From Arsenicibacter rosenii (GTDB taxonomy: Bacteria > Bacteroidota > Bacteroidia > Cytophagales > Spirosomataceae): a stretch of DNA of 64,000 bases. Below are positions 26,901 through 35,188 of this stretch, piece after piece. Location: contig NZ_MORL01000004.1 in the NCBI RefSeq assembly GCF_001870735.1, positions 252,250-316,249 of the forward strand, read 5' to 3'. How positions within the stretch are numbered: the first letter of the stretch is position 1; each line of letters starts with the position of its first letter. A program made the translations under genes and the position numbers. The notes under the pieces were generated by a model. It did no database searches. It saw only the letters and a list, made by a program, of their open reading frames with translations, and was not told where the DNA came from.

Positions 26901-29900
26901 TTCCCCTTTGCTGGTCGTATCAAGCGACAACACCATGTTATTAAAGCCCCCGCCCCCGAATTTCCGGAGGTTAATCGCCGGAGCGATGGGCACACCCACG
27001 CCGGGTAATTCGGCATACCCACCGACCTGCCAGTACCGGAATTGGCCCTGTGCATCGGTTTTGGAGCCAAAATAGCCGGCTAATTTAGCCCCTGCGCCAA
27101 AACTCGCGCCCAATACCGATACCTCCAGGGCAGCTTTTACCCCTTTACCATATGTTTTATCTTCCTGTCCGTTGAACCCGAATAATTCCAGCTGCCCGGC
27201 TACGGTCATAGGCCCGACAGCTCCGTTCACCGACGCACTCGTAATACCGGTATCGACGTATTTCCAGTCAGGTCGCCCTTTGCTGTTATTACCTACCCAA
27301 AACCGTACAAAGCCCGTAGCACCTGCCTTCAGTGACGATATTTTGGTGAGGTTCAGACCGCCAACCAGATTAATATCATATTCTCCTGACTTTTTTGATG
27401 CGGCCTTGGCTACGTTGACACTTTTCAACTCAAGCGGCAATCCATTGTCGGGGCTGTCTCCGGCAATATACCGCTGCGGTGAATTCAGTCCGGCCGTAAA
27501 CATGCCCGGGTCGAAGTAATCTTCGCCCGGGGGCGGGCTTGTCTGAACCGTCAACCCTTCTACGCTCATACCAGGTGCCACGATTACACCCGTATTCAGG
27601 CTGAGGGTCATGTTAAGCACAGCTTTGGCATTAAAGCCCGCTCCGTCATAGGTGGCTGTGATTGCGGTAGTATTCGGTTTTCCGTTCTTCAGCGTTTTCA
27701 GGTTTTTACCCTCTTTCTGAATGGTCAGTTGCGCCATCCAGATATCTACACTGGCTTCTTCTTTCGGAGACACGACAAACTGAAGCGACTTATCGGCTTT
27801 TGTGTATGTACACGTCCATGGCCACACCGACGGAGTACCGGCATTGTCTTCTTTTTTATGGGTAAAAATCGGCAACACGACCTGTCCGTTTAATCCGCCA
27901 CCCACAAAACTGCTTTGCACAAACGTCATCGATAGCTGATCTGTCGAGCAATACCAACCGCCCAGGCTTCCATCCTCCAAGGCAATCAATGGCTTTTGTG
28001 ACGATCCTGAATAAGCAATACCGGTAAAGCCATTGGCATCGTAAATCATGTTCTGAACCCCAACCGGAACATCGTTACCGTTATTGAGTGACTTCATAAA
28101 GGGTAAACTCACTGATAGATCCGGCAAGAATAAACCATGCCATGTCGGGTCATTACCAGGCTCATAACCGGCGGGCATCGTTCCCGGATTCTTTGCATCA
28201 TCATGATCATAAATAGCAGGCTGAATCTTACCATCTTTATCCTTCATGGATAAGACGAAATCCGACAAACCCGTTACGTAGAAGTCTTCTTCCGTTTGTA
28301 CTTCGGCTGTCCAGTTCTTGAATTCTGGCGCAGGCAGATCAAATGTAGTCAGTAACTCAAGCGGCTGGTCATCTACTTTCCGAAGCAGCCCCGGAGTATT
28401 GATACCGGCTGCGACATGCAGACTTTTAAACCCGCTTTGGTCAAAAATAACATGGGTGACTTTACTTTGCAGTGCTTTAAGGCCTACCGCTCCGCCTTTC
28501 AGCGTCAGCAGGCTCGACGCCACCATGTCTTTGGCGAGGTACAGAATTTTGTCTCCGCATGTACCGTCCGGCTTAATACACAGGTGATAGGCCGCCAGCG
28601 GAATGCCGTTAAACTGCGAACTCAGGCCCGGCGACTCAATAAAGGTGGTGGCATTCAGCCAGGCATCTTCCGGCGTAAAATACACATCGGTAATGGCAAT
28701 ATTTGAGCTGACGGGCCCTATCTTTTTATCAATGCCGAAAGGTACTTCCATCCCGACACTTTTGGCAACCTCTCCTGCCTGCGACAGCATATGCCCCGGA
28801 AAGGCCTTCATCTGATCGCTTAGCTTCTGAATCTGACTCCCGACACTGTCCGCATTGGCGGTACTGATCTCCGGCATTTTAGGTGGTTCGAGCGCTGGTT
28901 TACTGGCTTTAGGTAAAATACCGGGGAAATCCCCGCTGCGAATAGCCTGGATATACCCGCTGATCACCTCTCCTGTGGCATTACACTGCACATTGACCAG
29001 CTCTACCCGCAACTTGAAATAGGCATTATTGACCAGCGGCATAGGTATCGTTGCATTGCCGGTCAATACTCCGTTGACTTCCCTGACACCATCTGCTGTC
29101 TTCAGAAACGTTACCGGAAAGCCTGCCACTGTGGCCTTGCCAGCTTCCAGTGCCGGTTTGTTATTTACCGTTTTATCAGAGACAGTGTATTTACAGGAAC
29201 AGGTAGCATCAATCGGATTTGATTTGTAGGCCACAGCTGTCTTACCGTCCGGTGGGGTATTCGTTCCGCCCAGGCCCGGTATCGGGATAATCGGTGTCTG
29301 GGCAACCTCCATGCCTGGTTTCAGATTGCCTAATGGCCCGCTCCCGTACGTAAACACACAGACCGGACTTTTGCCGTCGTTCAGAAAATTCAGCTTTTTG
29401 CTGCGGTCGATGGCCTGTACGCGCCAGGCATACCGCTTGCCAGGGATCAGCGGTGGCTGCGTCGGGCCGTACAGAAACGTACTGGTGCGGAGATTACGCA
29501 CTTCTACTCCCGACTTCGGCAGGGCTACGGCATCAATAAATACATTCGGGTCTATGTTTATCTGTGGCAGTTCCACAACGCGCAGCGTGTACTCAACCTG
29601 CGCGGGCGATACGCCCACCGGCGGCGTCCAGGTAAACACCAGCGACTGCGGATTGACCGGCATTACTTCTGCATCGCAGAGCGGGGCCACCAGAATCGGC
29701 GGTTCAACAGCCCGCACCTGGATCGGGGCCGAGCAGCCAATCGGGAATTCTGCCGACAGAGGCTGGCCAAACAACGTAGCACCCGTTGCCGAACGGCCCT
29801 CATTATACGCACGGACGCAGAGCTGGTAAAACCCATCCGGCAACGGCAGCCCCTGCGCCAAACGTGCCTTGTCGATCCCCGCCACCTCAATCTGGTTCAG

Positions 29901-30311
29901 GTCGAAAAGCCCCTCCAGGTCGGCGCGGGTCAGGAGCTTCTGGCCGGGCGGCACCGTCAGCGGCCGCAACGGCCGGTAGTTGGCCGATGTCCGGATCTCG
30001 ACGCCGTTGTCGCCCGTCAGCTGACCGGTCAGCCGGACCTGATAGGTTGTCTGGCTGGTGTTGATAATCACGATGCGGACCTGCTGCCCCGCACCGGCAT
30101 AATCCTGCAGATAGGCGCTGTAGGGCGGCACCACACTGACCTGAATCTGAAGCGGAAAGGTTTGCGCAAAAGCATGGTTTCCAGTCAGGAACAGGAGACA
30201 ACCAAGGGCCAACAGAAGGTGTTGGCAGGCGGATTGCAAATCCGCTTTCAGATGGTTCGGGATTGTAAATCCCGAACAGCGGGCGGAGCGGACGTTAGAA
30301 CGTAATGCCAT
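23976..30311 (-). CDS. Giant secreted surface protein, TANFOR-domain-like N-terminus (about 2111 residues)
   Basis: The longest gene of the window. A signal peptide (HLLLALGCLLFLTGNHAFAQ) is followed by FPLQIQVSVVPPYSAYLQDY, a beta-rich domain I associate with Bacteroidota TANFOR proteins. Next is an FN3-like domain with LVFTWTPP and RYAWRVQA. The centre (about residues 500-1400) is beta-strand-rich without known motifs. The C-terminal part has Ala/Gly/Gln-rich linkers and ends ELLLLNPKK, with no clear sorting domain. Start is uncertain: the frame opens at 30353, overlapping the upstream gene by 59 bases. ATG 30311 is the nearest ATG but is still followed by about 30 residues encoded by palindromes. 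A TTG at 30212 is another option. Probably it is a surface filament or secreted structural protein; function is inferred only. Confidence 0.82.
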   Translation of the reverse strand: MALRSNVRSARCSGFTIPNHLKADLQSACQHLLLALGCLLFLTGNHAFAQTFPLQIQVSVVPPYSAYLQDYAGAGQQVRIVIINTSQTTYQVRLTGQLTGDNGVEIRTSANYRPLRPLTVPPGQKLLTRADLEGLFDLNQIEVAGIDKARLAQGLPLPDGFYQLCVRAYNEGRSATGATLFGQPLSAEFPIGCSAPIQVRAVEPPILVAPLCDAEVMPVNPQSLVFTWTPPVGVSPAQVEYTLRVVELPQINIDPNVFIDAVALPKSGVEVRNLRTSTFLYGPTQPPLIPGKRYAWRVQAIDRSKKLNFLNDGKSPVCVFTYGSGPLGNLKPGMEVAQTPIIPIPGLGGTNTPPDGKTAVAYKSNPIDATCSCKYTVSDKTVNNKPALEAGKATVAGFPVTFLKTADGVREVNGVLTGNATIPMPLVNNAYFKLRVELVNVQCNATGEVISGYIQAIRSGDFPGILPKASKPALEPPKMPEISTANADSVGSQIQKLSDQMKAFPGHMLSQAGEVAKSVGMEVPFGIDKKIGPVSSNIAITDVYFTPEDAWLNATTFIESPGLSSQFNGIPLAAYHLCIKPDGTCGDKILYLAKDMVASSLLTLKGGAVGLKALQSKVTHVIFDQSGFKSLHVAAGINTPGLLRKVDDQPLELLTTFDLPAPEFKNWTAEVQTEEDFYVTGLSDFVLSMKDKDGKIQPAIYDHDDAKNPGTMPAGYEPGNDPTWHGLFLPDLSVSLPFMKSLNNGNDVPVGVQNMIYDANGFTGIAYSGSSQKPLIALEDGSLGGWYCSTDQLSMTFVQSSFVGGGLNGQVVLPIFTHKKEDNAGTPSVWPWTCTYTKADKSLQFVVSPKEEASVDIWMAQLTIQKEGKNLKTLKNGKPNTTAITATYDGAGFNAKAVLNMTLSLNTGVIVAPGMSVEGLTVQTSPPPGEDYFDPGMFTAGLNSPQRYIAGDSPDNGLPLELKSVNVAKAASKKSGEYDINLVGGLNLTKISSLKAGATGFVRFWVGNNSKGRPDWKYVDTGITSASVNGAVGPMTVAGQLELFGFNGQEDKTYGKGVKAALEVSVLGASFGAGAKLAGYFGSKTDAQGQFRYWQVGGYAELPGVGVPIAPAINLRKFGGGGFNNMVLSLDTTSKGEPNGNVNFKPQRGGCGFQAAVGITTADGTAVGLTGRLTVGFTGCDGDLNLNNVTIDANAQLLVADKPLAEGRGLFSVDFVDNSPTLITGVASLKADYSLSGIFSAKGEGTFGLHIDLTNPENFYVYLGLPKGEDERVKLSLGMPSINANLTFASYFFLGKAQLAGISKLPPDPYKVDPALLKQLGYVGGSAVPDDALAFGAGLAFDYNNTFGPFYIDFSARVGYDLVLRNGLTCAGDPSAPANSPAAAGNNNPGINGWYANGQLYASLDLALGIEVDLWFYSGKLEALRVTAAALLEGGMVNPVWLHGSALLKYRVLGGRIKGQVNAEFWYRKEYRCVVAVQQPNPFASMPIISMVLPTGKDPINTISPLFASFNYPIRTLIEVNDVDDKGNVLDTYRTFRLDFKPGQQFKLTPENGAINSQYAKCANIETGRLVLDQTAGNDFEESNYNATYYRDAAMMPNTSYSLTVGIQVYIKSSNCVNTPVKNCGAINGGWAEYLFAGKGKDGKLGTPQSINETQTVQFTTGDCNGTLTREGEKPTVSYSFPFEGQRYFTVGDASMGFVEMTAVNCCNQSIKSDDKFDLSVRFVPFASFTGTPFNTDNALMATNVKYDDIRLSYTIPSGLKKQTLYRLDVVRIPNEKYVQEQMAELEKQKNLAMIYKVAAAMAATTQQTMVYGGFAPLTTDNSSPNKALYTVGNASTGIADKVNGVSVNNAAKPGQYQVASSGGQTQPAANNAGLLSSAKPGAGLGAQAGAINGLATQYVSDYLDVQQLGKGKLGTTLATGITSSTVTDKSKVKLTPEQQAAEIKKKFEQILYSYPFQTSKYNTLAEKLEDTKIVSGEVKNLVGNSSVFDGYLVVPMQGKEGFDTYELEWDNLSMGKVRPPLVLFRPDDIGNAWFKEFVKPTVDFINNLATATKSNGQKLFTNKGAGSQQYGLEKVDYDELMRSVMSFNFLFEAAEPPISKNELLLLNPKK
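30229..30277. repeat. Double palindrome inside the 5' region of the giant gene
   Basis: GCGGATT/AATCCGC (30229-30245, 3-base loop) and GTTCGGGATT/AATCCCGAAC (30255-30277, 3-base loop) are two perfect hairpins separated by 9 bases. They have the look of dispersed intergenic elements. They lie between the upstream stop (30295) and the signal-peptide codons, and are read through by the frame as an unusual N-terminal extension. Confidence 0.75.
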
Positions 30312-32016
30312 AACCAAGGTTCCCACGGAATTCATTAAAGGTTTGTGAAGCAATACCAGTATTTGAGTTCAGATACAGCAGTGACAGGCTAACGGTCTGC
30401 CGCTTCGCGATCTGGTAGCCGGCGTTGGCCGATGCATTAATGACTTTACCCGTAATCCCCGACTGCTGATTGACCAGGTAGCTGCCGTTGAGCGAGGTCG
30501 TCAGTTTATTTTTCAGAAACGACTGGGTAGCGCCGATGGTGGGGCCGAAAAACCGGACCAGACGGTTTTCGGTCCCCACGGCCACCGGCAACTGTGTTTC
30601 GGTGTATGACACCATGCCATTAACACCCCACCCTGTCACTGTCTGCTGATAAAAATAGCCCAGATTTAAATTGATATTCGTGTTTTCGGTCTGACCGGCC
30701 GTGCTGGCGTTCAGATCGCTTAATTTCTGATAGGTTGTGGTCAGGGTGAAGACCTGCATCACGTCTTCTTTCTGGAGGGTATAGCGTAGATTAGTCGTGG
30801 CGGCCAGGTTATTCTGGGCCAGTTTCAGTGTGTCGATCAAGGGCCGGATGCCCGCCTGCTGGCTGATGCCATAGTTGGTCAGCTGGAGGTCAAGCCCGAA
30901 TTTGGTACCAGGATTATAGCTCACCACCAGTGAGCCGATTTTCCGGCCGGTGCGGGCATTTTTATTGTTGCCGAGGTTATCAAACTGAATTCCGTAACTG
31001 CCCGATAGCCGGAGTTTTCCTTCCAGCACCGACAGGTTCGGGGCAACGGCATAGCTCTCAATATCGGACTGAAAGTAATAGGCCCCCATTGTCTGAAAAT
31101 TCGGGTCGATGCGCTTGTATTGCAGCTTGATACCCGCGTTTTTGCCTTTGTAGCCAAGAGCAGCCTGCGTCGCCTGCGTCAGTTGGGTGGACAGTCGTGG
31201 CGTAAACAGTTGCCCGAAAAACCGGACGAGCGGCGATTTGCCCTCGGCCGAGACCTCGCTGGCCCGCACATCCCGCGTATAAGCGCTGACGGCGGCATCC
31301 AGTTCGACGGTAATGTGTTTCAGAATGAGCAACCGCGAGGTAGCACCCACCACCAGATTTTCGGCCGGCTTAACCGTTTGTGCTGCCGTTGGGGCAACAG
31401 ACTGAATGGACGCTGAATCGTCGGCGGCCCGCAGCATGACCAGATCGACATAATTGCCGGCAGTGCCATACCCGACTTTTACGGCGTAGCCCGTCCGTTT
31501 GTAGGACGGAATGACATCGGGTTCGGCGAGGGTAGACGCAATGGCTTTATTGAACCGGCCATACACGGCCCCCAGCCGCAGTTTGCCGGGATTGAGTTCG
31601 ACGCCTCCTCCCAGAAACGTATGACCGGCCAGTGTAAACGGCGAAAAATTTACGTTCCGGTAGCCCGCATGTACGGTAGCCCATTTGTACGTCGGTGATA
31701 CCCCAAACTGGTTAAACGGCTGCCGGAAACTGGTACCCTGATTGCCCAGCACAGCCGAAAACGGCAGCGCAATGCCGCCCGGCAGGGTCACCGTCACGTT
31801 GCCGCTGATACCGAAGGGCGATGGCTGGTTGCGGCCCTCGATCCCGCTGGCCATGTAGAGACCGGCGTAAGCATTCAGTCCCCCCGACAGCCTGACGGGC
31901 GAGGGCTTTCTGGCCGCCTTCCCCGTCGAATCCGGTCTTGCCTGAGCCAATAACCGCGGATGAACCGCCATCATTAACAAAACCACCATGAAAGCATGCT
32001 GTAAAACGTAGCGCAT
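30295..32016 (-). CDS. Outer-membrane beta-barrel protein, first gene of the surface-protein block
   Basis: A 573-residue exported protein. ATG 32016 gives MRYVLQHAFMVVLLMMAVHP and a signal peptidase site near LLAQA; the frame to 32067 was shortened accordingly. The mature protein is made of alternating amphipathic strands such as VTVTLPGGIALPFSA, KWATVHAGYRNV and KLRLGAVYGRFN. It ends in FRGNLGYGITF, with a terminal Phe, the classic C-terminal strand recognised by the BAM complex. It should form a large outer-membrane barrel. By position it may be the secretion, anchoring or assembly partner of the giant protein encoded directly downstream. No plug or TonB box was recognised. Upstream lies a 138-base gap, then the LytTR regulator gene on the same strand. 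Confidence 0.85.
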   Translation of the reverse strand: MRYVLQHAFMVVLLMMAVHPRLLAQARPDSTGKAARKPSPVRLSGGLNAYAGLYMASGIEGRNQPSPFGISGNVTVTLPGGIALPFSAVLGNQGTSFRQPFNQFGVSPTYKWATVHAGYRNVNFSPFTLAGHTFLGGGVELNPGKLRLGAVYGRFNKAIASTLAEPDVIPSYKRTGYAVKVGYGTAGNYVDLVMLRAADDSASIQSVAPTAAQTVKPAENLVVGATSRLLILKHITVELDAAVSAYTRDVRASEVSAEGKSPLVRFFGQLFTPRLSTQLTQATQAALGYKGKNAGIKLQYKRIDPNFQTMGAYYFQSDIESYAVAPNLSVLEGKLRLSGSYGIQFDNLGNNKNARTGRKIGSLVVSYNPGTKFGLDLQLTNYGISQQAGIRPLIDTLKLAQNNLAATTNLRYTLQKEDVMQVFTLTTTYQKLSDLNASTAGQTENTNINLNLGYFYQQTVTGWGVNGMVSYTETQLPVAVGTENRLVRFFGPTIGATQSFLKNKLTTSLNGSYLVNQQSGITGKVINASANAGYQIAKRQTVSLSLLYLNSNTGIASQTFNEFRGNLGYGITF

Positions 32017-32154
32017 AGACAGAGCGTTTACAAACCCTGACAAAGCTACTCCGGCAACAAACCGCAATCAATCGGATAAATGTATGACCGGAAAACTACG
32101 CTATTGCCCGCTCTAAGTGAATTTACGCACTGTTGGCGGCCTTATTCCGCCTGT

Positions 32155-32928
32155 TTACCGGATCATGAAACTACGCAGAAAGTCATCGCGGTACTGCCGG
32201 CTGATCGGGTAGGTCTGGTCCAGAATCATGACTTCACTCTCCGTGAAGTTATCGACTTTTGTCACATTCACCGCGTAAGACCGGTGTGTGCGCACGAGCC
32301 GGCTGTAGTTCACTTTCTCCAGAAACATTCCCAGCGACAAGCGCAGCAGATAACGCGTCGTTGCCAGTTTGATCATCACATAATTTCCTTCCGCAATAAT
32401 GCAGATGATGTCGGTCAGTTGTATTTTGATGAACCGGCCGTCTTTCTTGATAAAAATAACCTCATCGATCCGGAGGATACTGTCACGGCCAAGCGTAACC
32501 TCATGTTCAGGCACTTCCTCGTCCGGAGTGCCGGCCTCAATAGTTTCTTCGGTAAACCGATGCAGAGCCAGTTCGATAGATGTCCTGAGCGTCGATAGCT
32601 GATACGGTTTTACCAGATACGCCGCCGGCCGGGTTTCCTTCGCATTGTTAAAGGTAACGGTATCTGTAAACGCCGTGAGATAAATAACCGGAAATGAACG
32701 GATCGCACTCAGTCTCCGGATCACACCGATGCCATCGTATGGTCCCTGAATCTGCACATCACAAAGTACGAGATCAGGGGTATGGGCTTGAAACAACTCC
32801 AGGGCAGTGGTATAATCTTCTGCCACGCCAACTACCCTGTAACCTTCGGCAGTAAGCGTGTCGGCAATATCCATTCCCAGAATAAATTCGTCTTCAATCA
32901 ATAAAATCTTAATAGCAGAGGTTGTCAT
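32155..32928 (-). CDS. LytTR-family response regulator next to the surface-protein block
   Basis: A 257-residue regulator. The receiver domain has IEDE (acidic residues 12-14), Asp57 in LVLCDVQIQG as phosphorylation site, Thr85 in VIYLTAFTD and Lys107 in YLVKPYQ. A linker rich in Glu (about residues 125-145) leads to a LytTR DNA-binding domain with DIICIIAEGNYVMIKL, RLVRTHRSYAVNV and YPISRQYRDDF. The gene overlaps the end of the kinase gene by 4 bases (ATGA), so the two are translationally coupled and form a two-component pair. It precedes the surface-protein block on the same strand by 138 bases, which makes that block a plausible target; this is positional inference. Confidence 0.95.
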   Translation of the reverse strand: MTTSAIKILLIEDEFILGMDIADTLTAEGYRVVGVAEDYTTALELFQAHTPDLVLCDVQIQGPYDGIGVIRRLSAIRSFPVIYLTAFTDTVTFNNAKETRPAAYLVKPYQLSTLRTSIELALHRFTEETIEAGTPDEEVPEHEVTLGRDSILRIDEVIFIKKDGRFIKIQLTDIICIIAEGNYVMIKLATTRYLLRLSLGMFLEKVNYSRLVRTHRSYAVNVTKVDNFTESEVMILDQTYPISRQYRDDFLRSFMIR

Positions 32929-34886
32929 TCAAGTACAAGTAAGTCCTGGTGTATGGGTAAGGTAAACCGGAACGTTGTTCCGGACTGATTTTCAATGGTG
33001 TATTCGCCTTTCAGCTGCCGGGTCAGGCCGTCGACCAGGCGGCGGCCAAAGGAGTTGATTTTGGTTTGCCAGATGCTGAGATCAATGCCCGGACCATTGT
33101 CGGTAATGTCAAGCCGGATCGCTTCCCCGCCCGCCTGTAGCGCAATGCTGAGCGTCGGCTGCGAGGCGCGGGAAAGTCCGTACTTGAAGGCATTGGTCAG
33201 CACCTCGTTCAGCAGCAGGCTCAACGGTACCGCCTTTTCGACGGGCAGAATGACCGTTTCCAGACTAAGCTGTACCCGCAGTGTGGCCGGCGTATAGCCA
33301 TACGCGTCCGACAGCACCTGTACCAGGTTGGTGATAAAGACCGGTACGTCAATGGTGGTCAGTTCTTCTGATTGGTACAGTTGCTGATGAATCAGGGCCA
33401 TGGCATCTACCCGCTGCCGGCTCTCGGCAAACACCTGTTTTGTCTTGTCGGGATCAATGTTGTTGCTCTGTAATTTAAGCAGGCTCGACACCACGGCCAG
33501 GTTATTCCGGACACGGTGATTCAGCTCGCGAAGGGCCAGCCGCAACCGTTCCGACTGCACATCGGCGCGGTCCCGTTCCTGCGTTAACTCCTTTGTCCGA
33601 TCAGCGACGATGCCTTCGAGTTTCTGGTTTTGTTCCAGAATCATTGCTTCGGCCTCGTCTTTAAACAGCCGCACTTTATAACCGACGGTAAAGGCATAAC
33701 CGGTGAGCGACAGCATGACAAAGATGTTCAGCATGAGCTGAATATCAACTGTCAGGTAGCCCTCGGTAGGCAAAAGAGCAATGGGCAGGAAAATGACCGG
33801 CCATATCTGTGAAACCAGCAGGTATTTTGCCGGTTTATATCCTCTCCGGGCTACATAAAAGTCGGAATAAAGCACAAAAAAGTAGCACATTCCGCTGAAT
33901 GCGCTATTCAGATCCAGGACTAATTTAGTATCGAACAGGGCTATAATACTGATTAAAAGATACCCGAATCCATGCACGTAATAGCCATAGTGTATTAACC
34001 GGTTTCCATACCGGTTGACCTGTAGAAAATGGCGTTGAAACAGACAGGATGTAATTCCTACTACACCCAACAATATTGTAAATAATGTACTGCCGGAAAG
34101 CCAGGCGGGTAAATTAAAATAACCTGTTATCAGTCCTGCACCAACTATGTGTTGCACTAACTGCATGACAATATGCAGAAACAACAATAAATAGGCTGTT
34201 TCTTTACTCAACCACCAGGCAGACAGAATGAACAGGCAAATACCCAGCAAGTATCCGATAAAAATACTCTCCGATATATCCTGCAACTGAGTGGCCCGCA
34301 ACAGGCCGGTCTCCGTGTAAATCCGTAACGGGCTTTGCTTTATCCAGACTCGTTCGATCCGCAGTAAGTATACTTTTTGCTGATGAGGCGCCAGTGCCAG
34401 TGGCATTAAAGCCGATGTATGCGGAATGTAAAGATCCTTCACGGATACATCCATCCCTCCCCTGCTGAGCAGCTTAGTTTTTTTCCCGTCCCATTCGTAG
34501 AGGTCAGCTTTCGAATACCCCCCGTGCGTAAGCATTCCATAAAGGTGCTCATGTGATTCATTACGAACGGAAAAGCGTAACCAGTAAACAATCTTTTCAC
34601 TGTTCCCAATAGCTAATGACGTTGCATGGAACGGTTTAAATGCGTTCTGAAAGTTGGGGATCTCTGTACTGGTAACTGTTGATTGAAGCACCTCAGCAGA
34701 GCCTTCGAGCGTTCCGGTATAGTACTGATCAGTTATAATAATCGGCCGGGTCTGAGCTGTTGCCAGCCAGGGTAATACGACAAGAAGATAAATGATAAAT
34801 CGTATCAGCAGCGGACGGCAACCAGCTTTTACGACCGGAGGTTCAAGTCGGGGGTAAACGGATGTCATAGTTTTACGGCGGCTCAC
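32925..34886 (-). CDS. 7TMR-DISM sensor kinase with HisKA_2 domain
   Basis: A 653-residue membrane kinase. After a signal/anchor segment (residues 25-45) it has a periplasmic DISM domain (about 45-190, with VYWLRFSVRN and YGMLTHGGYSKADLYEWDG). A seven-helix 7TM-DISM region (about 195-400) and a short coiled coil (NQKLEGIVADRTKELTQERD) follow. The HisKA_2 domain has the acceptor His in LRELNHRVRNNLAVVSSLL, and the ATPase shows LLNEVLTNAFKYGLS and ITDNGPGIDL. DISM domains often bind carbohydrates, so a sugar or wall signal is likely. The start could also be Met7 (34868). The gene overlaps its LytTR partner by 4 bases and is divergent from the Ycf48-repeat gene. Confidence 0.93.
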   Translation of the reverse strand: MSRRKTMTSVYPRLEPPVVKAGCRPLLIRFIIYLLVVLPWLATAQTRPIIITDQYYTGTLEGSAEVLQSTVTSTEIPNFQNAFKPFHATSLAIGNSEKIVYWLRFSVRNESHEHLYGMLTHGGYSKADLYEWDGKKTKLLSRGGMDVSVKDLYIPHTSALMPLALAPHQQKVYLLRIERVWIKQSPLRIYTETGLLRATQLQDISESIFIGYLLGICLFILSAWWLSKETAYLLLFLHIVMQLVQHIVGAGLITGYFNLPAWLSGSTLFTILLGVVGITSCLFQRHFLQVNRYGNRLIHYGYYVHGFGYLLISIIALFDTKLVLDLNSAFSGMCYFFVLYSDFYVARRGYKPAKYLLVSQIWPVIFLPIALLPTEGYLTVDIQLMLNIFVMLSLTGYAFTVGYKVRLFKDEAEAMILEQNQKLEGIVADRTKELTQERDRADVQSERLRLALRELNHRVRNNLAVVSSLLKLQSNNIDPDKTKQVFAESRQRVDAMALIHQQLYQSEELTTIDVPVFITNLVQVLSDAYGYTPATLRVQLSLETVILPVEKAVPLSLLLNEVLTNAFKYGLSRASQPTLSIALQAGGEAIRLDITDNGPGIDLSIWQTKINSFGRRLVDGLTRQLKGEYTIENQSGTTFRFTLPIHQDLLVLE

Positions 34887-35188
34887 TCAGTTTTTCAGGC
34901 CATATTCCGCTTCCGCTTTCCACATCCTGCATGGCGTTGCTAAGATACACGTAAACGGTAAACGCAATCATTCATATCGGTACTTATTTGCAAAATTTAA
35001 TTTCCTCCACATACCAGTTCCTGCTACTCACATACCAAAGGCAGTTGGTCGTATACAATTTTCTGACAGCCAATAAGCCCTTGGTTAGCTTTAATCAAAA
35101 AATTAAACTTCCCATCCCAATGCATCCAGGATTACTGCACTTCTTTTATCCGCTTATTAAGAAAAAAAACGTTCCCGACGCTACCGCT
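34887..35188. other. Intergenic region between divergent kinase and Ycf48-repeat genes
   Basis: About 300 bases with no gene that I can support. An upstream extension of the Ycf48-repeat frame is open from 34988, but it lacks a signal peptide at its start and reads as non-coding. Promoters for both divergent genes must lie here; no convincing TAnnTTTG element was located. Confidence 0.5.

Noticed and set aside
34988-35188. N-terminal extension of the Ycf48-repeat protein
   Set aside because: It would put 67 residues before the signal peptide; ATG 35189 gives a normal signal peptide.
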